A stretch of DNA of 64,000 nt from Microbacterium sp. MYb45 (GCF_002979655.1 NZ_PCPG01000015.1:1-64000); one strand, 5' to 3'. Shown: positions 43,366 through 53,733, counted from the first letter of the stretch. A program made the numbers and translations. The notes: generated by a model not told the origin, from the letters alone.

Positions 43366-45924
43366 CTACTCGGCCTCGGTCACCTCGACTGTGGCGTGCT
43401 GCCGACGGCGGCGCATCGCGAACAGGCCGAGGCCCGCCGCGAGGAGCACGACCGCTGCGACGATGTACGGGACGCTGTCGGCACCCGTGGTGGCGAGGTC
43501 GCCGTCCGCGCCACTCGAACCGCCCGAGCCGTCACCTGGCGTGACCGCTCCGCCGCCGGACACCGCGGTGACGGTGACCGAGGCCGTGACCTCGGTGCCG
43601 TCGGGCAGGATCGCGGCGAGCGTGTGCGCCCCGGCCGGGGTGTTGGCCGGGATCGTCACCGTGCGCTGGAACGAGCCGTCCGCACCGGCGGTCACCGTGC
43701 CCAGCTGCACCGGGTCGGAGCGCAGCTCGAGTCGCAGCCCGGCTCCTTCCGCGAAGCCGCTGCCCGAGACCGCGAGAGTGCTGCCGGCCGTGACCGATGC
43801 CGCGCCCAGCTCGATCTCGGCGGGAACCTCGGGCTCCGGCGTGACCGGAGGAGTGACGCCCTTCTCGGTGACCCACTTCTCGCCCGCATCCGACTTCGTC
43901 ACCGTGAACGTGTCGTAGACGGCGCCGACGGGAAGGTCGGTGGTGGCATCCGGCTGCTTCTCCGCCAGGTACGAGCGGTAGACGAGCTGATTCTTCGAGA
44001 CGTCGATCACCTGGTAGGTGGTGACGCCCTGGCCGCGCAGCACCTGGGTGGCGCCGTTGTTGGTCCAGACGTTCTTCTCCGGCGTCTCGAGCTCGTAGTG
44101 CTTCGCGCCGGAGTTCGACACCACGTAGACCGGGCCGGTGGTGATGCCGGGCGTCTCGGTCGCGTCGGTGTTCACGTAGCCGCGGGCGTAGGTGTGGTCG
44201 TGGCCCATGAGCACCAGGTCGATGTCGTTGCGCTGGAACACGGGGACCCAGTCGGCGCGGAGCTTCGGCTCGTCGCGACTCTCGGATGCCGAGAAGACCG
44301 GCTGGTGGAAGGTGACGACGTTCCACTTCGACGGGCTGTTCTGCAGCAGCAGGTCGAGCCAGGCGCCCTGGAAGCGGATCCACAGCTCCTCGCCCTGGGC
44401 GATCGGGCAGTCGGCACCCGTGCACGACGGCAGCGCCGGCGGGGTGAGGAAGGTCGCGTCGCGCGTCGCGTTGAGCGTGATGAAGCGCACGTCCTGGTAG
44501 TCGGTGTAGTACGCGGTCTCGGCGGCGAAGGCGCTCCAGTGCTCGAAGAGAGCGCGGTACTGGGCCGCGACCTCGGTGTCACCCTTGGCGAGATCGGCCA
44601 GTTCGCCGATGGAGCTCATCGACGGGTTGTTGTGCGGGTACTCGAAAGCGGCCTTCCACGCGGTGAGCAGCTTGTCGCCCGAGTACTCGTGGTTGCCGGG
44701 GGCGGCCATCACGTTGGTGCGCACGGCCGAGTCCTTCATGCCCTTGAACCAGTTGACCCATTCGTCCTCGTTGCTGGACTTGTTGATCAGGTCGCCCGCG
44801 TGCACGGAGCCGATCGAGCGCGGAGCGTTGGCCTCCGCCTGCTTCACGACGCTCGGCCACGTGGTGTCGAGTCCGATCTGCGCGTCGCCGTAGTAGATGA
44901 ACTGGAAGTCGGTCGCCTTCGGGTCGGCCGTGCGGAACTCGTACCAGTCGCTCCAGCTGCCGGGCAGGCCGACGCGGTAGCGGTATTCGGTCGCCGCGGT
45001 GAGACCGGTGACGGTCGCCGAGAAGTGCTTGTTCGGGTTGCCGTTCACGACACCGGCGTCGTACGCGTCGACGGTGCGGACGTCGCCACCCGCGGTCGGC
45101 GCGATCTCGACCTGTCCGACCGTGTGCGACGCGTCGCCGGCGAGCCACGAGAACGCCTGCGAGATGGCGGGCTGCTCGGTGGGGCTCAGGATGACGCGGG
45201 TCGGCGGGGCGATCACGGGCGTACCGGGGTCGGATGCCTTCACCAGGGTCAGCGACGACATGTCGAAGTAGATGTCGGAGCTGGTCTCGCGGTCCTGGAA
45301 CAGCGAGACGGCGATCGTGTTGGTGCCGTCATGCAGCAGGTCGCCCTCGGCGCTGAACGTGGTCGTCAGCGGGTCGCCGTTGGAGTCGCCGGCGTACTCG
45401 ACGTTCTTCGTGTCGGTGATGCGGCCGTCGACATAGCGGGCGACCTCTTCGCCGTTGATCCACACGATCACGGCGTCGTCGTAGGTGATGGTGCTCTGCA
45501 GCGCCGCGACCTGCTCGGCGACTCCCGCCTCGAGCTCGAACGTCGTGCGGAAGAAGTACGTCGGCACGGTCGGCGCCTTCACGCCGTCGAGGTAGTGGTT
45601 CAGGAGCGTCTTCGGCGTCTGCGGGCCCACCGATCCGAGCTTGCCGTTCTTCGCGCCGAACGAGCCCGCGGCCGTCTTCCAGCTGCCGTCGTCGAACGCC
45701 GGGAGCGTCCAGTCACGGAGCGCGGCCGGTGCGGGCGACGGGTCGGATCCGTCGTCGAGGTAGTGCCAGGCGGTGTCGCCGGTGACCAGTGAGCCGGTCG
45801 GCACCTCGGGCTCGGGGGCGGCGAGGGCCGCGGGGGCGACGACAGCGCCGCCGAGCAGCGCGAGGAGCGCGACGGACGTCAGTCCGTGACGCCGCCAGCG
45901 CACCGCAGGGGTGGGGGAGGTCAT
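43366..45924 (-). CDS. Wall-anchored purple-acid-phosphatase-like metallophosphoesterase
   Basis: Secreted protein of 852 residues. In order: a signal peptide (about 1-35), a beta domain (about 45-235) and a fibronectin-type domain preceding a calcineurin-like phosphoesterase. The phosphoesterase metal-site motifs are YGDAQIG, HAGDLINKSS, APGNHEYSG, VTFHQPVFS and MGHDHTYARGY. An Ig-like domain (about 690-780) follows, then LATTG near 810, a hydrophobic helix and RRRR, a variant sortase signal. It likely hydrolyses phosphate esters at the cell surface. It follows the cupin gene tail to tail. Confidence 0.9.
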   Translation of the reverse strand: MTSPTPAVRWRRHGLTSVALLALLGGAVVAPAALAAPEPEVPTGSLVTGDTAWHYLDDGSDPSPAPAALRDWTLPAFDDGSWKTAAGSFGAKNGKLGSVGPQTPKTLLNHYLDGVKAPTVPTYFFRTTFELEAGVAEQVAALQSTITYDDAVIVWINGEEVARYVDGRITDTKNVEYAGDSNGDPLTTTFSAEGDLLHDGTNTIAVSLFQDRETSSDIYFDMSSLTLVKASDPGTPVIAPPTRVILSPTEQPAISQAFSWLAGDASHTVGQVEIAPTAGGDVRTVDAYDAGVVNGNPNKHFSATVTGLTAATEYRYRVGLPGSWSDWYEFRTADPKATDFQFIYYGDAQIGLDTTWPSVVKQAEANAPRSIGSVHAGDLINKSSNEDEWVNWFKGMKDSAVRTNVMAAPGNHEYSGDKLLTAWKAAFEYPHNNPSMSSIGELADLAKGDTEVAAQYRALFEHWSAFAAETAYYTDYQDVRFITLNATRDATFLTPPALPSCTGADCPIAQGEELWIRFQGAWLDLLLQNSPSKWNVVTFHQPVFSASESRDEPKLRADWVPVFQRNDIDLVLMGHDHTYARGYVNTDATETPGITTGPVYVVSNSGAKHYELETPEKNVWTNNGATQVLRGQGVTTYQVIDVSKNQLVYRSYLAEKQPDATTDLPVGAVYDTFTVTKSDAGEKWVTEKGVTPPVTPEPEVPAEIELGAASVTAGSTLAVSGSGFAEGAGLRLELRSDPVQLGTVTAGADGSFQRTVTIPANTPAGAHTLAAILPDGTEVTASVTVTAVSGGGAVTPGDGSGGSSGADGDLATTGADSVPYIVAAVVLLAAGLGLFAMRRRRQHATVEVTEAE

Positions 45925-45943
45925 GTCAGTCCTTCATGGGGGT

Positions 45944-45974
45944 GGGTTTCCGTGCTCAGCCGCACGGGGCTCCT
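45944..45974. repeat. Dispersed intergenic repeat, partial copy
   Basis: This segment (core CTCAGCCGCACGG) matches the second half of the repeats at 59965-60013 and 60517-60567, differing from the latter at only a few positions over about 30 nt. It lies in the gap upstream of the metallophosphoesterase gene. Confidence 0.55.
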
Positions 45975-46086
45975 CCACCCCATCGGTGTCGGGTGACGGG
46001 AGGCTGGCCCTCGGGCGACCGGGAGGTGAACGGTGTGGGCGGCACCTGCCGAAGCCCCACCGGCCCGCCCCGGTACGCTGGAACCC

Positions 46087-47514
46087 ATGCTCAACATGGC
46101 TGACGGCCTCGCCCGTCTCGGTGCGCTCGCCGAGAACCCGGTCGTCCGCACCCTCGCGACGGCGTTCGCGGATGCCGGCTTCGATCTGGCCGTCGTGGGC
46201 GGACCGGTGCGCGATGCGCTGCTGGGTCGGGCGACGCACGACCTCGACTTCACGACGAACGCCGCGCCCGACGAGATCCTCGCCATCGTCACGCCGATAT
46301 CGACCGCGCAGTGGGACATCGGGCGCGCGTTCGGCACGATCGGCGCGCGCGTGCAGGGCGAGCAGGTCGAGATCACGACCTATCGTGCCGACAGCTACGA
46401 CGGCGTGACCCGCAAGCCCACGGTCGAGTTCGGCGACACGATCGACGGCGACCTCGTGCGCCGCGACTTCACCGTCAACTCCATGGCGCTCCAGGTGCCC
46501 GCCGTGAAGCTGGTCGATCCGACCGGCGGCGTGGAAGACCTCATCGCCGGCATCCTGCGTACACCGGCCGACCCGCGGATCTCGTTCGGCGACGACCCGC
46601 TGCGGATGCTGCGTGCGGCCCGCTTCAGCGCCCAGCTCGGATTCCGGGTCGAGGAGGCCACGGCTGAAGCGATCGCCGAACTGCGCGAGACCCTCAAGAT
46701 CGTGAGCCCGGAGCGCATCCAGTCCGAACTCGTGCGCCTCATGCAGACCGACGATCCGGTGCGCGGCATCCGGGTGCTGGTCGACACCGGCCTGATCGAC
46801 GAGTTCCTCCCCGAGGTCACCGAGCTGCGCCTCGAGGTCGACGAGCACCACCACCACAAAGACGTCTACGAGCACTCCCTCACCGTGCTCAGCCAGGCGA
46901 TCGAGCTCGAGCACTCCCGGCATCCGGGCGCCGCCCCCGATGTGCCGCTGCGCCTCGCCGCGCTGCTGCACGACATCGGCAAGCCGCGCACGCGCAAGCT
47001 CGAGCCCGGCGGTGTGGTGACGTTCCACCACCACGACGTCGTCGGGTCGCGCATGGCTCGCAAGCGCCTGCAGTCCCTGCGGTTCGACACCGACACGACC
47101 GATGCCGTCTCCACGCTGATCGAACTGCACCTGCGCTTCTTCGGCTACGCCGAGGGCACCTGGACGGATGCCGCGGTGCGGCGTTACGTGCGCGACGCGG
47201 GTGACCTGCTGGAGCGCCTGCACATCCTCACCCGCGCCGATGTCACCACGCGCAACAAGCGCAAGGCCGGTCGCCTCGCCAGCGCGTACGACGACATCGA
47301 GTCGCGCATCGCAGCGCTGCGCGAGCAGGAGGAGCTCGACTCCATCCGTCCGGAGATCGACGGCAACCGCATCCAGCAGGTGCTCGGTATCGCTCCCGGC
47401 CGTGAGGTGGGCGAGGCGTACCGGTTCCTGCTCGATCTGCGGTTGGACGAGGGCGTGCTGGGTCCCGATGTCGTCGAGCAGCGGCTGCGCGAGTGGTGGG
47501 CCGCGCGGGGCTGA
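46087..47514 (+). CDS. cca: CCA-adding tRNA nucleotidyltransferase
   Basis: Class II nucleotidyltransferase of 475 residues that builds or repairs the 3' CCA end of tRNAs. The head domain has VGGPVRDALLGR and the DLDF metal site; the neck motif is RMLRAARFSAQLGF; an HD domain (about 255-375) contains AALLHDIGKPRT. I use the ATG at 46087, since a frame extension to 46033 has no ribosome site. A TACGCT sequence just upstream could make the mRNA nearly leaderless. In mycobacteria the orthologue lies close to the murJ block; here it is 17.5 kb away. Confidence 0.93.
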   Translation: MLNMADGLARLGALAENPVVRTLATAFADAGFDLAVVGGPVRDALLGRATHDLDFTTNAAPDEILAIVTPISTAQWDIGRAFGTIGARVQGEQVEITTYRADSYDGVTRKPTVEFGDTIDGDLVRRDFTVNSMALQVPAVKLVDPTGGVEDLIAGILRTPADPRISFGDDPLRMLRAARFSAQLGFRVEEATAEAIAELRETLKIVSPERIQSELVRLMQTDDPVRGIRVLVDTGLIDEFLPEVTELRLEVDEHHHHKDVYEHSLTVLSQAIELEHSRHPGAAPDVPLRLAALLHDIGKPRTRKLEPGGVVTFHHHDVVGSRMARKRLQSLRFDTDTTDAVSTLIELHLRFFGYAEGTWTDAAVRRYVRDAGDLLERLHILTRADVTTRNKRKAGRLASAYDDIESRIAALREQEELDSIRPEIDGNRIQQVLGIAPGREVGEAYRFLLDLRLDEGVLGPDVVEQRLREWWAARG

Positions 47515-47523
47515 TTTCTGGCG

Positions 47524-47916
47524 TCAGCGCAGTTCGGGGACGATGATCTCGACTTCGTCGGACACGAGCTCGAAGTCCTTCGGGTTGAACGTGAGGACAG
47601 CGGCGCCGAGCGCGTAGGCGTGACCGGCCAGCATGATGTCCTTACTTCGGGCGCGGGCGGGACGGTTCAGGATCACCCGTGACGCGAGGCGCGCGTAGCC
47701 ATCGGCGGCGGCTTGATCGAACGGAAGCCAGTCGGCTTCGAGCAGTGCCGACAACCGCATCAGTTCGTTGCGTCGACGGCGACGGAGAGCCGGATCTGTC
47801 GCCCGCTCGACTCCGAGTTGCAGCTCGGAGTACGCGATTGCACTGAGCGCCACGTCAGCCGGCGGCAATCGGACGGCATCGAGCCGGATGAGGACGTTCG
47901 TGTCAAGAAGGATCAC
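47524..47916 (-). CDS. vapC: VapC-type PIN-domain ribonuclease toxin
   Basis: PIN-domain protein of 130 residues with the acidic metal-binding set D5 (ILLDTN), E31 (SELQLG), D93 (SKDIMLAG) and D114 (NPKDF). VapC toxins cleave tRNA or rRNA until neutralised by their antitoxin. It starts with GTG, overlapping the antitoxin gene by 14 nt, and GGGAG precedes the start. A longer open frame upstream is not needed. Confidence 0.87.
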   Translation of the reverse strand: MILLDTNVLIRLDAVRLPPADVALSAIAYSELQLGVERATDPALRRRRRNELMRLSALLEADWLPFDQAAADGYARLASRVILNRPARARSKDIMLAGHAYALGAAVLTFNPKDFELVSDEVEIIVPELR

Positions 47917-48250
47917 GGCTCTCCCACGGATCTCTGAAGGAGTCGAGGAAGAACGGGTTCTTGCGGTCGGCCTCCAGTTCGGCCAGCCATTCCTCCCGCA
48001 TCTTGTCCTGTTCCGGAGTCGACGGGTTCGCATCGACCCTCGCCATCACCTCGCTCGAGGGGACCGAAAAGCGTCGTGGCCGAGGCGCCCGCTGCTGGAG
48101 TTGCGCCTCGAGCCCGCTCTCGTCGCCCTGCGCCAAGCGCGTCAGCACATCTCGCACCTCGGCCTCCATCGAGCGGGAGTTCCGCCGGGCACGTTCCTTG
48201 AGCGCGACGACGACGTCATCGCTGAGATTGCGGATGGTCACGGTTGCCAT
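47903..48250 (-). CDS. vapB: VapB/FitA-like ribbon-helix-helix antitoxin
   Basis: Antitoxin of 115 residues. The N-terminal ribbon-helix-helix (MATVTIRNLSDDVVVALKER) binds the operon promoter and the C-terminal part wraps the VapC partner. AGGAGG stands ideally before the ATG at 48250, so I reject a start ten codons upstream. The C-terminal extension (about 60-115, PFFLDSFRDPW) is longer than in most FitA proteins. Confidence 0.87.
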   Translation of the reverse strand: MATVTIRNLSDDVVVALKERARRNSRSMEAEVRDVLTRLAQGDESGLEAQLQQRAPRPRRFSVPSSEVMARVDANPSTPEQDKMREEWLAELEADRKNPFFLDSFRDPWESRDPS

Positions 48251-48296
48251 GTCTGCCTCCTGACAGCAGAATGCTAGCACCCGGCCCGCGGCAGCG

Positions 48297-48866
48297 TCAC
48301 CCCTCGCGACGACGCTCCAGCTCGGTGAAGACGACGCCGCTTTCGTAGGCGACCGTCTCGACGATGTCGAAGCGTTCGGGGCGATACGGGCGCTCGCCGA
48401 ACAGCGGGATGCCCGATCCGAAGAGCAGGGGTTGCCGCTTCAGCACGAGCCGGTCGATCTCGTCAGCGAGCGATGCGGCGAGAGCGCCGCCTCCGCAGAG
48501 CCAGATGTCGGCGCCGTCCTCCTGCTTCAGCCGCCGCACCACCTCGACCGGATCCTCGGCCGTGGCCTCCAGGTTCTCGGCCTCCGCGGTCTTCGTGCGG
48601 CTGAACACGATCTGGCGGAGGTGCGAGTACGGGCTGGGCAGGCCGCCCACCTGATAGGTGTTCCAGCCCATCAGTACCGTGTCGAAGACCTCGCGCGTCT
48701 GGGCGATGCCGAGGGCTTCGGCCGCGACGGTGGGGAGTGTGTCGGCGAAGCGGTCGTTGATCCCGTCCATGTGGTCTCCCTCGATGAGGAAGGCGTCGAA
48801 TTCACCGTTCGGCCCGGCGATGTAGCCGTCGAGGGTGACGGCGGCGTAGTACACGAGTTCGCGCAT
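48297..48866 (-). CDS. Dihydrofolate-reductase-like protein (RibD C-terminal family)
   Basis: Protein of 189 residues with the DHFR/RibD fold: VTLDGYIAGPNGEFD near the N-terminus, the central VLMGWNTYQ and the NADPH-loop-like IWLCGGGALA. Proteins of this group are NADPH-dependent reductases of unknown substrate, not the main DHFR of folate metabolism. It is divergent from a TetR gene, which probably represses it. Confidence 0.87.
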   Translation of the reverse strand: MRELVYYAAVTLDGYIAGPNGEFDAFLIEGDHMDGINDRFADTLPTVAAEALGIAQTREVFDTVLMGWNTYQVGGLPSPYSHLRQIVFSRTKTAEAENLEATAEDPVEVVRRLKQEDGADIWLCGGGALAASLADEIDRLVLKRQPLLFGSGIPLFGERPYRPERFDIVETVAYESGVVFTELERRREG

Positions 48867-48874
48867 GATGATCC

Positions 48875-48919
48875 AATCACTACAGATGTAGCAGTTACAG
48901 TACAACAGACGTAGTGATT
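48875..48919. promoter_or_regulatory. Divergent promoter/operator of the DHFR-like and TetR genes
   Basis: AATCACTAC (48875-48883) and GTAGTGATT (48911-48919) are perfect 9-nt complements separated by 27 nt. The left arm overlaps a second partial palindrome (CTACAGATGTAG, 48880-48891). The 69-nt gap is much more AT-rich than its surroundings and fits a TetR-controlled divergent promoter. Confidence 0.65.
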
Positions 48920-48935
48920 GCGCTAGTCTCATGTC

Positions 48936-49502
48936 ATGGCGAAGAACGACTCCCGGCGACGGACGATCGCGGATGCCGGACTCACGGTGCTCGCCCGAGA
49001 GGGCTCGCGCGGGCTCACGCACCGCGCGGTCGACGTCGTCGCCCAGGTCCCGACCGGCACGACCTCGAACTACTTCCGCAGCCGCGATGCCCTGATCGAG
49101 GGACTCGTCGAGCGGATCGGGGAGCGCCTCGCACCCACGCCCGAAGATCTGGAGCGACGCGCGACGGCCGAGCCCGGTCCCGCGCTGTTCGCCGACTACA
49201 TCCGCGACATCGTGCGACGGCTGACCGAGGATCGGGACGTGACGCTCGCCCTGTTCGAGCTGAGGCTCGAGGGCGGGCGGCGGCCCGAGGTCGCCGCGGT
49301 CCTCGGCGCCTGGCAGCGGGCCGGCTTCGACGGCGACGTCGCGTTCAACGCCGCGGCCGGCCTCCCCGGCGGACGCCGCGAGATCGCCCTGTTCCACTAC
49401 GCCATCGATGGGCTGCTGCTCGACAGGCTGACCACGCCGATCGATCCGGAGACGTCCACCGACGACGTGATCGACGACCTGGTCGCGGGGCTCATCCGCT
49501 GA
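48936..49502 (+). CDS. TetR-family transcriptional repressor
   Basis: Regulator of 188 residues. The N-terminal helix-turn-helix (about 8-52, IADAGLTVLAREGSRGLTH and VPTGTTSNYFRSRDALIEGL, read in parts) is typical; the C-terminal ligand domain is unspecific. It is divergent from the DHFR-like gene with a perfect inverted repeat between them. Confidence 0.9.
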   Translation: MAKNDSRRRTIADAGLTVLAREGSRGLTHRAVDVVAQVPTGTTSNYFRSRDALIEGLVERIGERLAPTPEDLERRATAEPGPALFADYIRDIVRRLTEDRDVTLALFELRLEGGRRPEVAAVLGAWQRAGFDGDVAFNAAAGLPGGRREIALFHYAIDGLLLDRLTTPIDPETSTDDVIDDLVAGLIR

Positions 49503-49577
49503 CACGGCGGGTGTTCCCTCGTGGGCGTGCTGCTCATACACTGAGTCAACGCACATCTTCGACGATCGGAGACCGCT

Positions 49578-50909
49578 GTGTCTGCGCCGTGGCAGGTATC
49601 CCGCGAGTCGCTTCCGGCGACATCGCGACTGATCGTCGAGCGTGCGCACGAGGAACTGCTGGCCGGCAACCTCGAAGACCGAAGGCTGCAGGCGGTGCGG
49701 CCCCTCGTGCGCGAGTCGTGGGAGCGGTCGTGGCGGCGAAGGGTCGGGCCCGAGGCCGCTCCGCCGCTCGAACTCGTCAGCGATGAGCTCGACGAGTACC
49801 GTCTCGCGCATCCGCTGGCGTCGGCCATGGACATGATCCGCGCATTGCTTCTGCCCGGCGAGACCGAGGACACCGGCGTGATCATCGCGGTGGGCGATCA
49901 GGCCGGGCGCCTGCTGTGGATCGAGGGCGACGACCAGCTGCGTACACTCACCGACGACATGGGTTTCGTCGCCGGCGCGAACTGGTCGGAGGATGCCGTC
50001 GGCACGAGCGCGCCCGGCACCGCCCTCGCTCTCGGCCAGTCCGTGCAGATCCGCGGCGCCGAGCACTACAACCGACTCGTGCATCCGTGGTCGTGCACGG
50101 CTGCACCGGTGCGCGACCCGGAGACGAAGCGGGTGCTGGGTGTGATCGACATCACCGGCGGTCCGGATGTCGTCTCGCCGCAGGCGCGGCTGCTGGTCGA
50201 TGCGACCGCCCGTGCCGTGGAATCGGAGCTGATGGTCGCGCGGCTGCGGGAACGGAGCGAGGCCCCCCGGAACAGGCCGACGACCTCGAAGCCGCGCACC
50301 CCCGTGACCGCCCGGGCGACGCTGCATGTGCTCGGACGGGACCGCGCGCGGCTGGAGACGGAGTCGGCGCACGAGGAATCGATGATCGAGCTCAGCGCGC
50401 GGCACGCCGCCATCCTGCTGATGCTCGCCGTGCATCGTCAGGGGCTCTCCGCCGAGCGGCTGTGCGAACTCGTCTACGGCTCCGGCGTCTCGCCCGACAC
50501 GCTGCGGCCCGAGATGGTGCGTCTGCGCAAGGTGCTCGAGCGCACGGCACCCGACCTGGTTCCGGAGTCGCGTCCGTACCGGCTGCCCGTCGCCCTCGAC
50601 ACGGATGCGCACGATGTGCTCTCCCTGCTCGACCGCGGCGCGCACCGCGTGGCGCTCACCGCCTATCGCGGACCCGTGCTGCCCGAGTCGACGTCTCCCG
50701 GGGTCGAGGACTTCCGCGAATCGGTGCGCGCGGCGCTGCACGAGGCGATGCTGTCGGAGGCGAGCCTCGACGTGCTGCTCGCCTACGCCGAGATCCCGGA
50801 GGGGCAGGGGGATGCCGAGGCGCTGCGCCTCGCCCTGGAGATGCTTCCGGCGCGATCGCCGAAGCGCGCGGGAGTGGTCGCACGCATCGAGCGCCTCGCC
50901 GCCGACTGA
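49578..50909 (+). CDS. GAF-domain transcriptional regulator of aldehyde metabolism
   Basis: Protein of 443 residues with the layout of AcoR-like regulators that lack the AAA+ domain: an N-terminal helical region, a GAF sensor (about 85-220, with WSEDAVGTSAPGTALALG and DPETKRVLGVIDITGG), a linker and a C-terminal winged-helix (about 270-345). Regulators of this type are commonly encoded next to exaC-type aldehyde dehydrogenases and activate them. GTG start. The aldehyde dehydrogenase begins 106 nt downstream, preceded by palindromic sites likely bound by this protein. Confidence 0.83.
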   Translation: MSAPWQVSRESLPATSRLIVERAHEELLAGNLEDRRLQAVRPLVRESWERSWRRRVGPEAAPPLELVSDELDEYRLAHPLASAMDMIRALLLPGETEDTGVIIAVGDQAGRLLWIEGDDQLRTLTDDMGFVAGANWSEDAVGTSAPGTALALGQSVQIRGAEHYNRLVHPWSCTAAPVRDPETKRVLGVIDITGGPDVVSPQARLLVDATARAVESELMVARLRERSEAPRNRPTTSKPRTPVTARATLHVLGRDRARLETESAHEESMIELSARHAAILLMLAVHRQGLSAERLCELVYGSGVSPDTLRPEMVRLRKVLERTAPDLVPESRPYRLPVALDTDAHDVLSLLDRGAHRVALTAYRGPVLPESTSPGVEDFRESVRAALHEAMLSEASLDVLLAYAEIPEGQGDAEALRLALEMLPARSPKRAGVVARIERLAAD

Positions 50910-50915
50910 GGCCTC

Positions 50916-50957
50916 GCAATATATTGCAACGTTGCGCATCGGGGTGCAACCTTGCGC
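50916..50957. promoter_or_regulatory. Array of GCAA-N2-TTGC operator palindromes
   Basis: GCAATATATTGC (50916-50927, a 12-bp perfect palindrome), GCAACGTTGC (50926-50935, a 10-bp perfect palindrome) and GCAACCTTGC (50946-50955) follow one another. The last two sit in a TGCAAC-TTGCGC repeat with exactly 20-bp spacing, two turns of the helix. They occupy the region before the aldehyde dehydrogenase and are the natural binding sites of the upstream regulator. Confidence 0.72.
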
Positions 50958-51015
50958 GCCCTACCGTCGGAGCACAGCCGCGAACCGAAGCGCGGCTCCG
51001 TCGAAGGAGACCCCC

Positions 51016-52566
<1,551 letters not shown>

Positions 52567-52625
52567 GCTCGAATCCGGGCGGGCGCTCCGGCGTCCGCCC
52601 GGACCCATCCGTGAAGGGCGGAACC

Positions 52626-53027
52626 ATGGTCAGCATCGGCACCTATCAGCGGGTCGACGTGACAGACGCCGCGGCATCCCTCGTCCGCGACCTGACCGCG
52701 CAGCACGGGCCGCTCATGTTCCATCAGTCCGGCGGATGCTGCGACGGGTCATCACCCATGTGTTATCCGGTCGGGATGTTCATCACGGGCCCGGGCGACG
52801 TGCTGCTGGGGTCTCTCGATGCCGGGCTCGAGGCGCCCGTCGAGATCTACATGTCGGAGTCGCAGTTCGAGTACTGGAAGTACACCCACCTGACCATCGA
52901 CGTGGTACCCGGTCGCGGTGCCGGCTTCTCGGTCGAGGGCCCGACCGGGATGCGGTTCCTGATCCGCTCCCGGATGCTTAACGACGCGGAACTTGAGTAC
53001 TTCGGGTTGGCGGCGTCGGGGACCTGA
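52626..53027 (+). CDS. DUF779 protein linked to aldehyde dehydrogenase
   Basis: Small protein of 133 residues of family DUF779. It has a Cys-rich motif SGGCCDGSSPMCYPVG (about 34-49) that looks suited to metal binding, and a C-terminal beta-rich half. It starts 59 nt after the aldehyde dehydrogenase stop, and such pairs are frequent in Actinobacteria and Proteobacteria. The function is unproven; an accessory role in aldehyde oxidation is an inference. Confidence 0.88.
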   Translation: MVSIGTYQRVDVTDAAASLVRDLTAQHGPLMFHQSGGCCDGSSPMCYPVGMFITGPGDVLLGSLDAGLEAPVEIYMSESQFEYWKYTHLTIDVVPGRGAGFSVEGPTGMRFLIRSRMLNDAELEYFGLAASGT

Positions 53028-53038
53028 GCCATCCGCCC

Positions 53039-53733
53039 TCAGTAGACCATCCCCATCGCGACGCGCACCTCTTCGAGCGTCGCGTCTGCGATCCCCCTGG
53101 CGCGCTCGTTGCCTTCCCGGAGCACGCCGGCGGCATCCGCGACGGTGATCGAGGCCCGCTTCGCGCGGTGATCGGCCAGGAACTCGTTGACCGCCTCGGT
53201 GGTGAGGCGTTTGAGGGCGCCCGCACCGGCATCGCCGAGGTCATCCGCGATCTCCTGCGGGGTGCGACCGAGCACGACGGCCGCCGTCGCAAGGAGCCCT
53301 GCGACCCCTGGCCGGTTCGCGGGGTCGTAGGTGATGGCGCGTTCGGAGTCGGCGGGCGCACGCCGGATGGCGGCGGCGGTCTCGTCCGCCGTCATCCCCA
53401 GCGCGATCGCGTTGCCGTAGCTCTTCGACATCTTGCGGCCGTCGAGCCTGGCAGCTCCGGGGCATCCGTGACGAGAGCGGCAGGTTCGGCGAAGACCCGA
53501 CCGTAGCGCTCGTTGAAGCGGCGAGCGATGGTGCGGGTGATCTCCACGTGGGGCAGGTTGTCCTTGCCGACGGGGACGAGATTGCCCTTGCAGAACAGGA
53601 TGTCGGCCGCTTGGTGCACCGGATAGGTCAGCAGCAGACCGCTCAGCGTCCGGCCGGATGCCGCGAGCTCGCTCTTGACCGTCGGGTTGCGATGCAGCTC
53701 GGCCTCGGTGACCAGGCTCAGGAACGGGTGGAG
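53039..53733 (-). pseudogene. trpS: Broken tryptophanyl-tRNA synthetase gene
   Basis: The C-terminal two thirds of TrpRS can be read, but in two frames and without a start. From the right, HPFLSLVTEAEL and a segment with VHQAADILFCKGNLVPVG and DNLPHVEITRTIAR lead up to DAPELPG. One missing base then shifts the reading, and LDGRKMSKSYGNA (the KMSKS motif) continues in the other frame to the stop. About the first 100 residues with the ATP-binding site are missing, cut at about 53733. The remnant cannot charge tRNA; a functional copy must exist elsewhere. Confidence 0.85.

Noticed and set aside
28513..46086. Genomic island with integrase or phage remnants
   Set aside because: No integrase, transposase, attachment repeat or tRNA end is visible; composition looks like the rest of the window.
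48297..50939. 880-codon minus-strand frame ending in the DHFR-like protein
   Set aside because: The upstream two thirds lie opposite the TetR and GAF regulator genes and have no domain; only 48297-48866 is coding.
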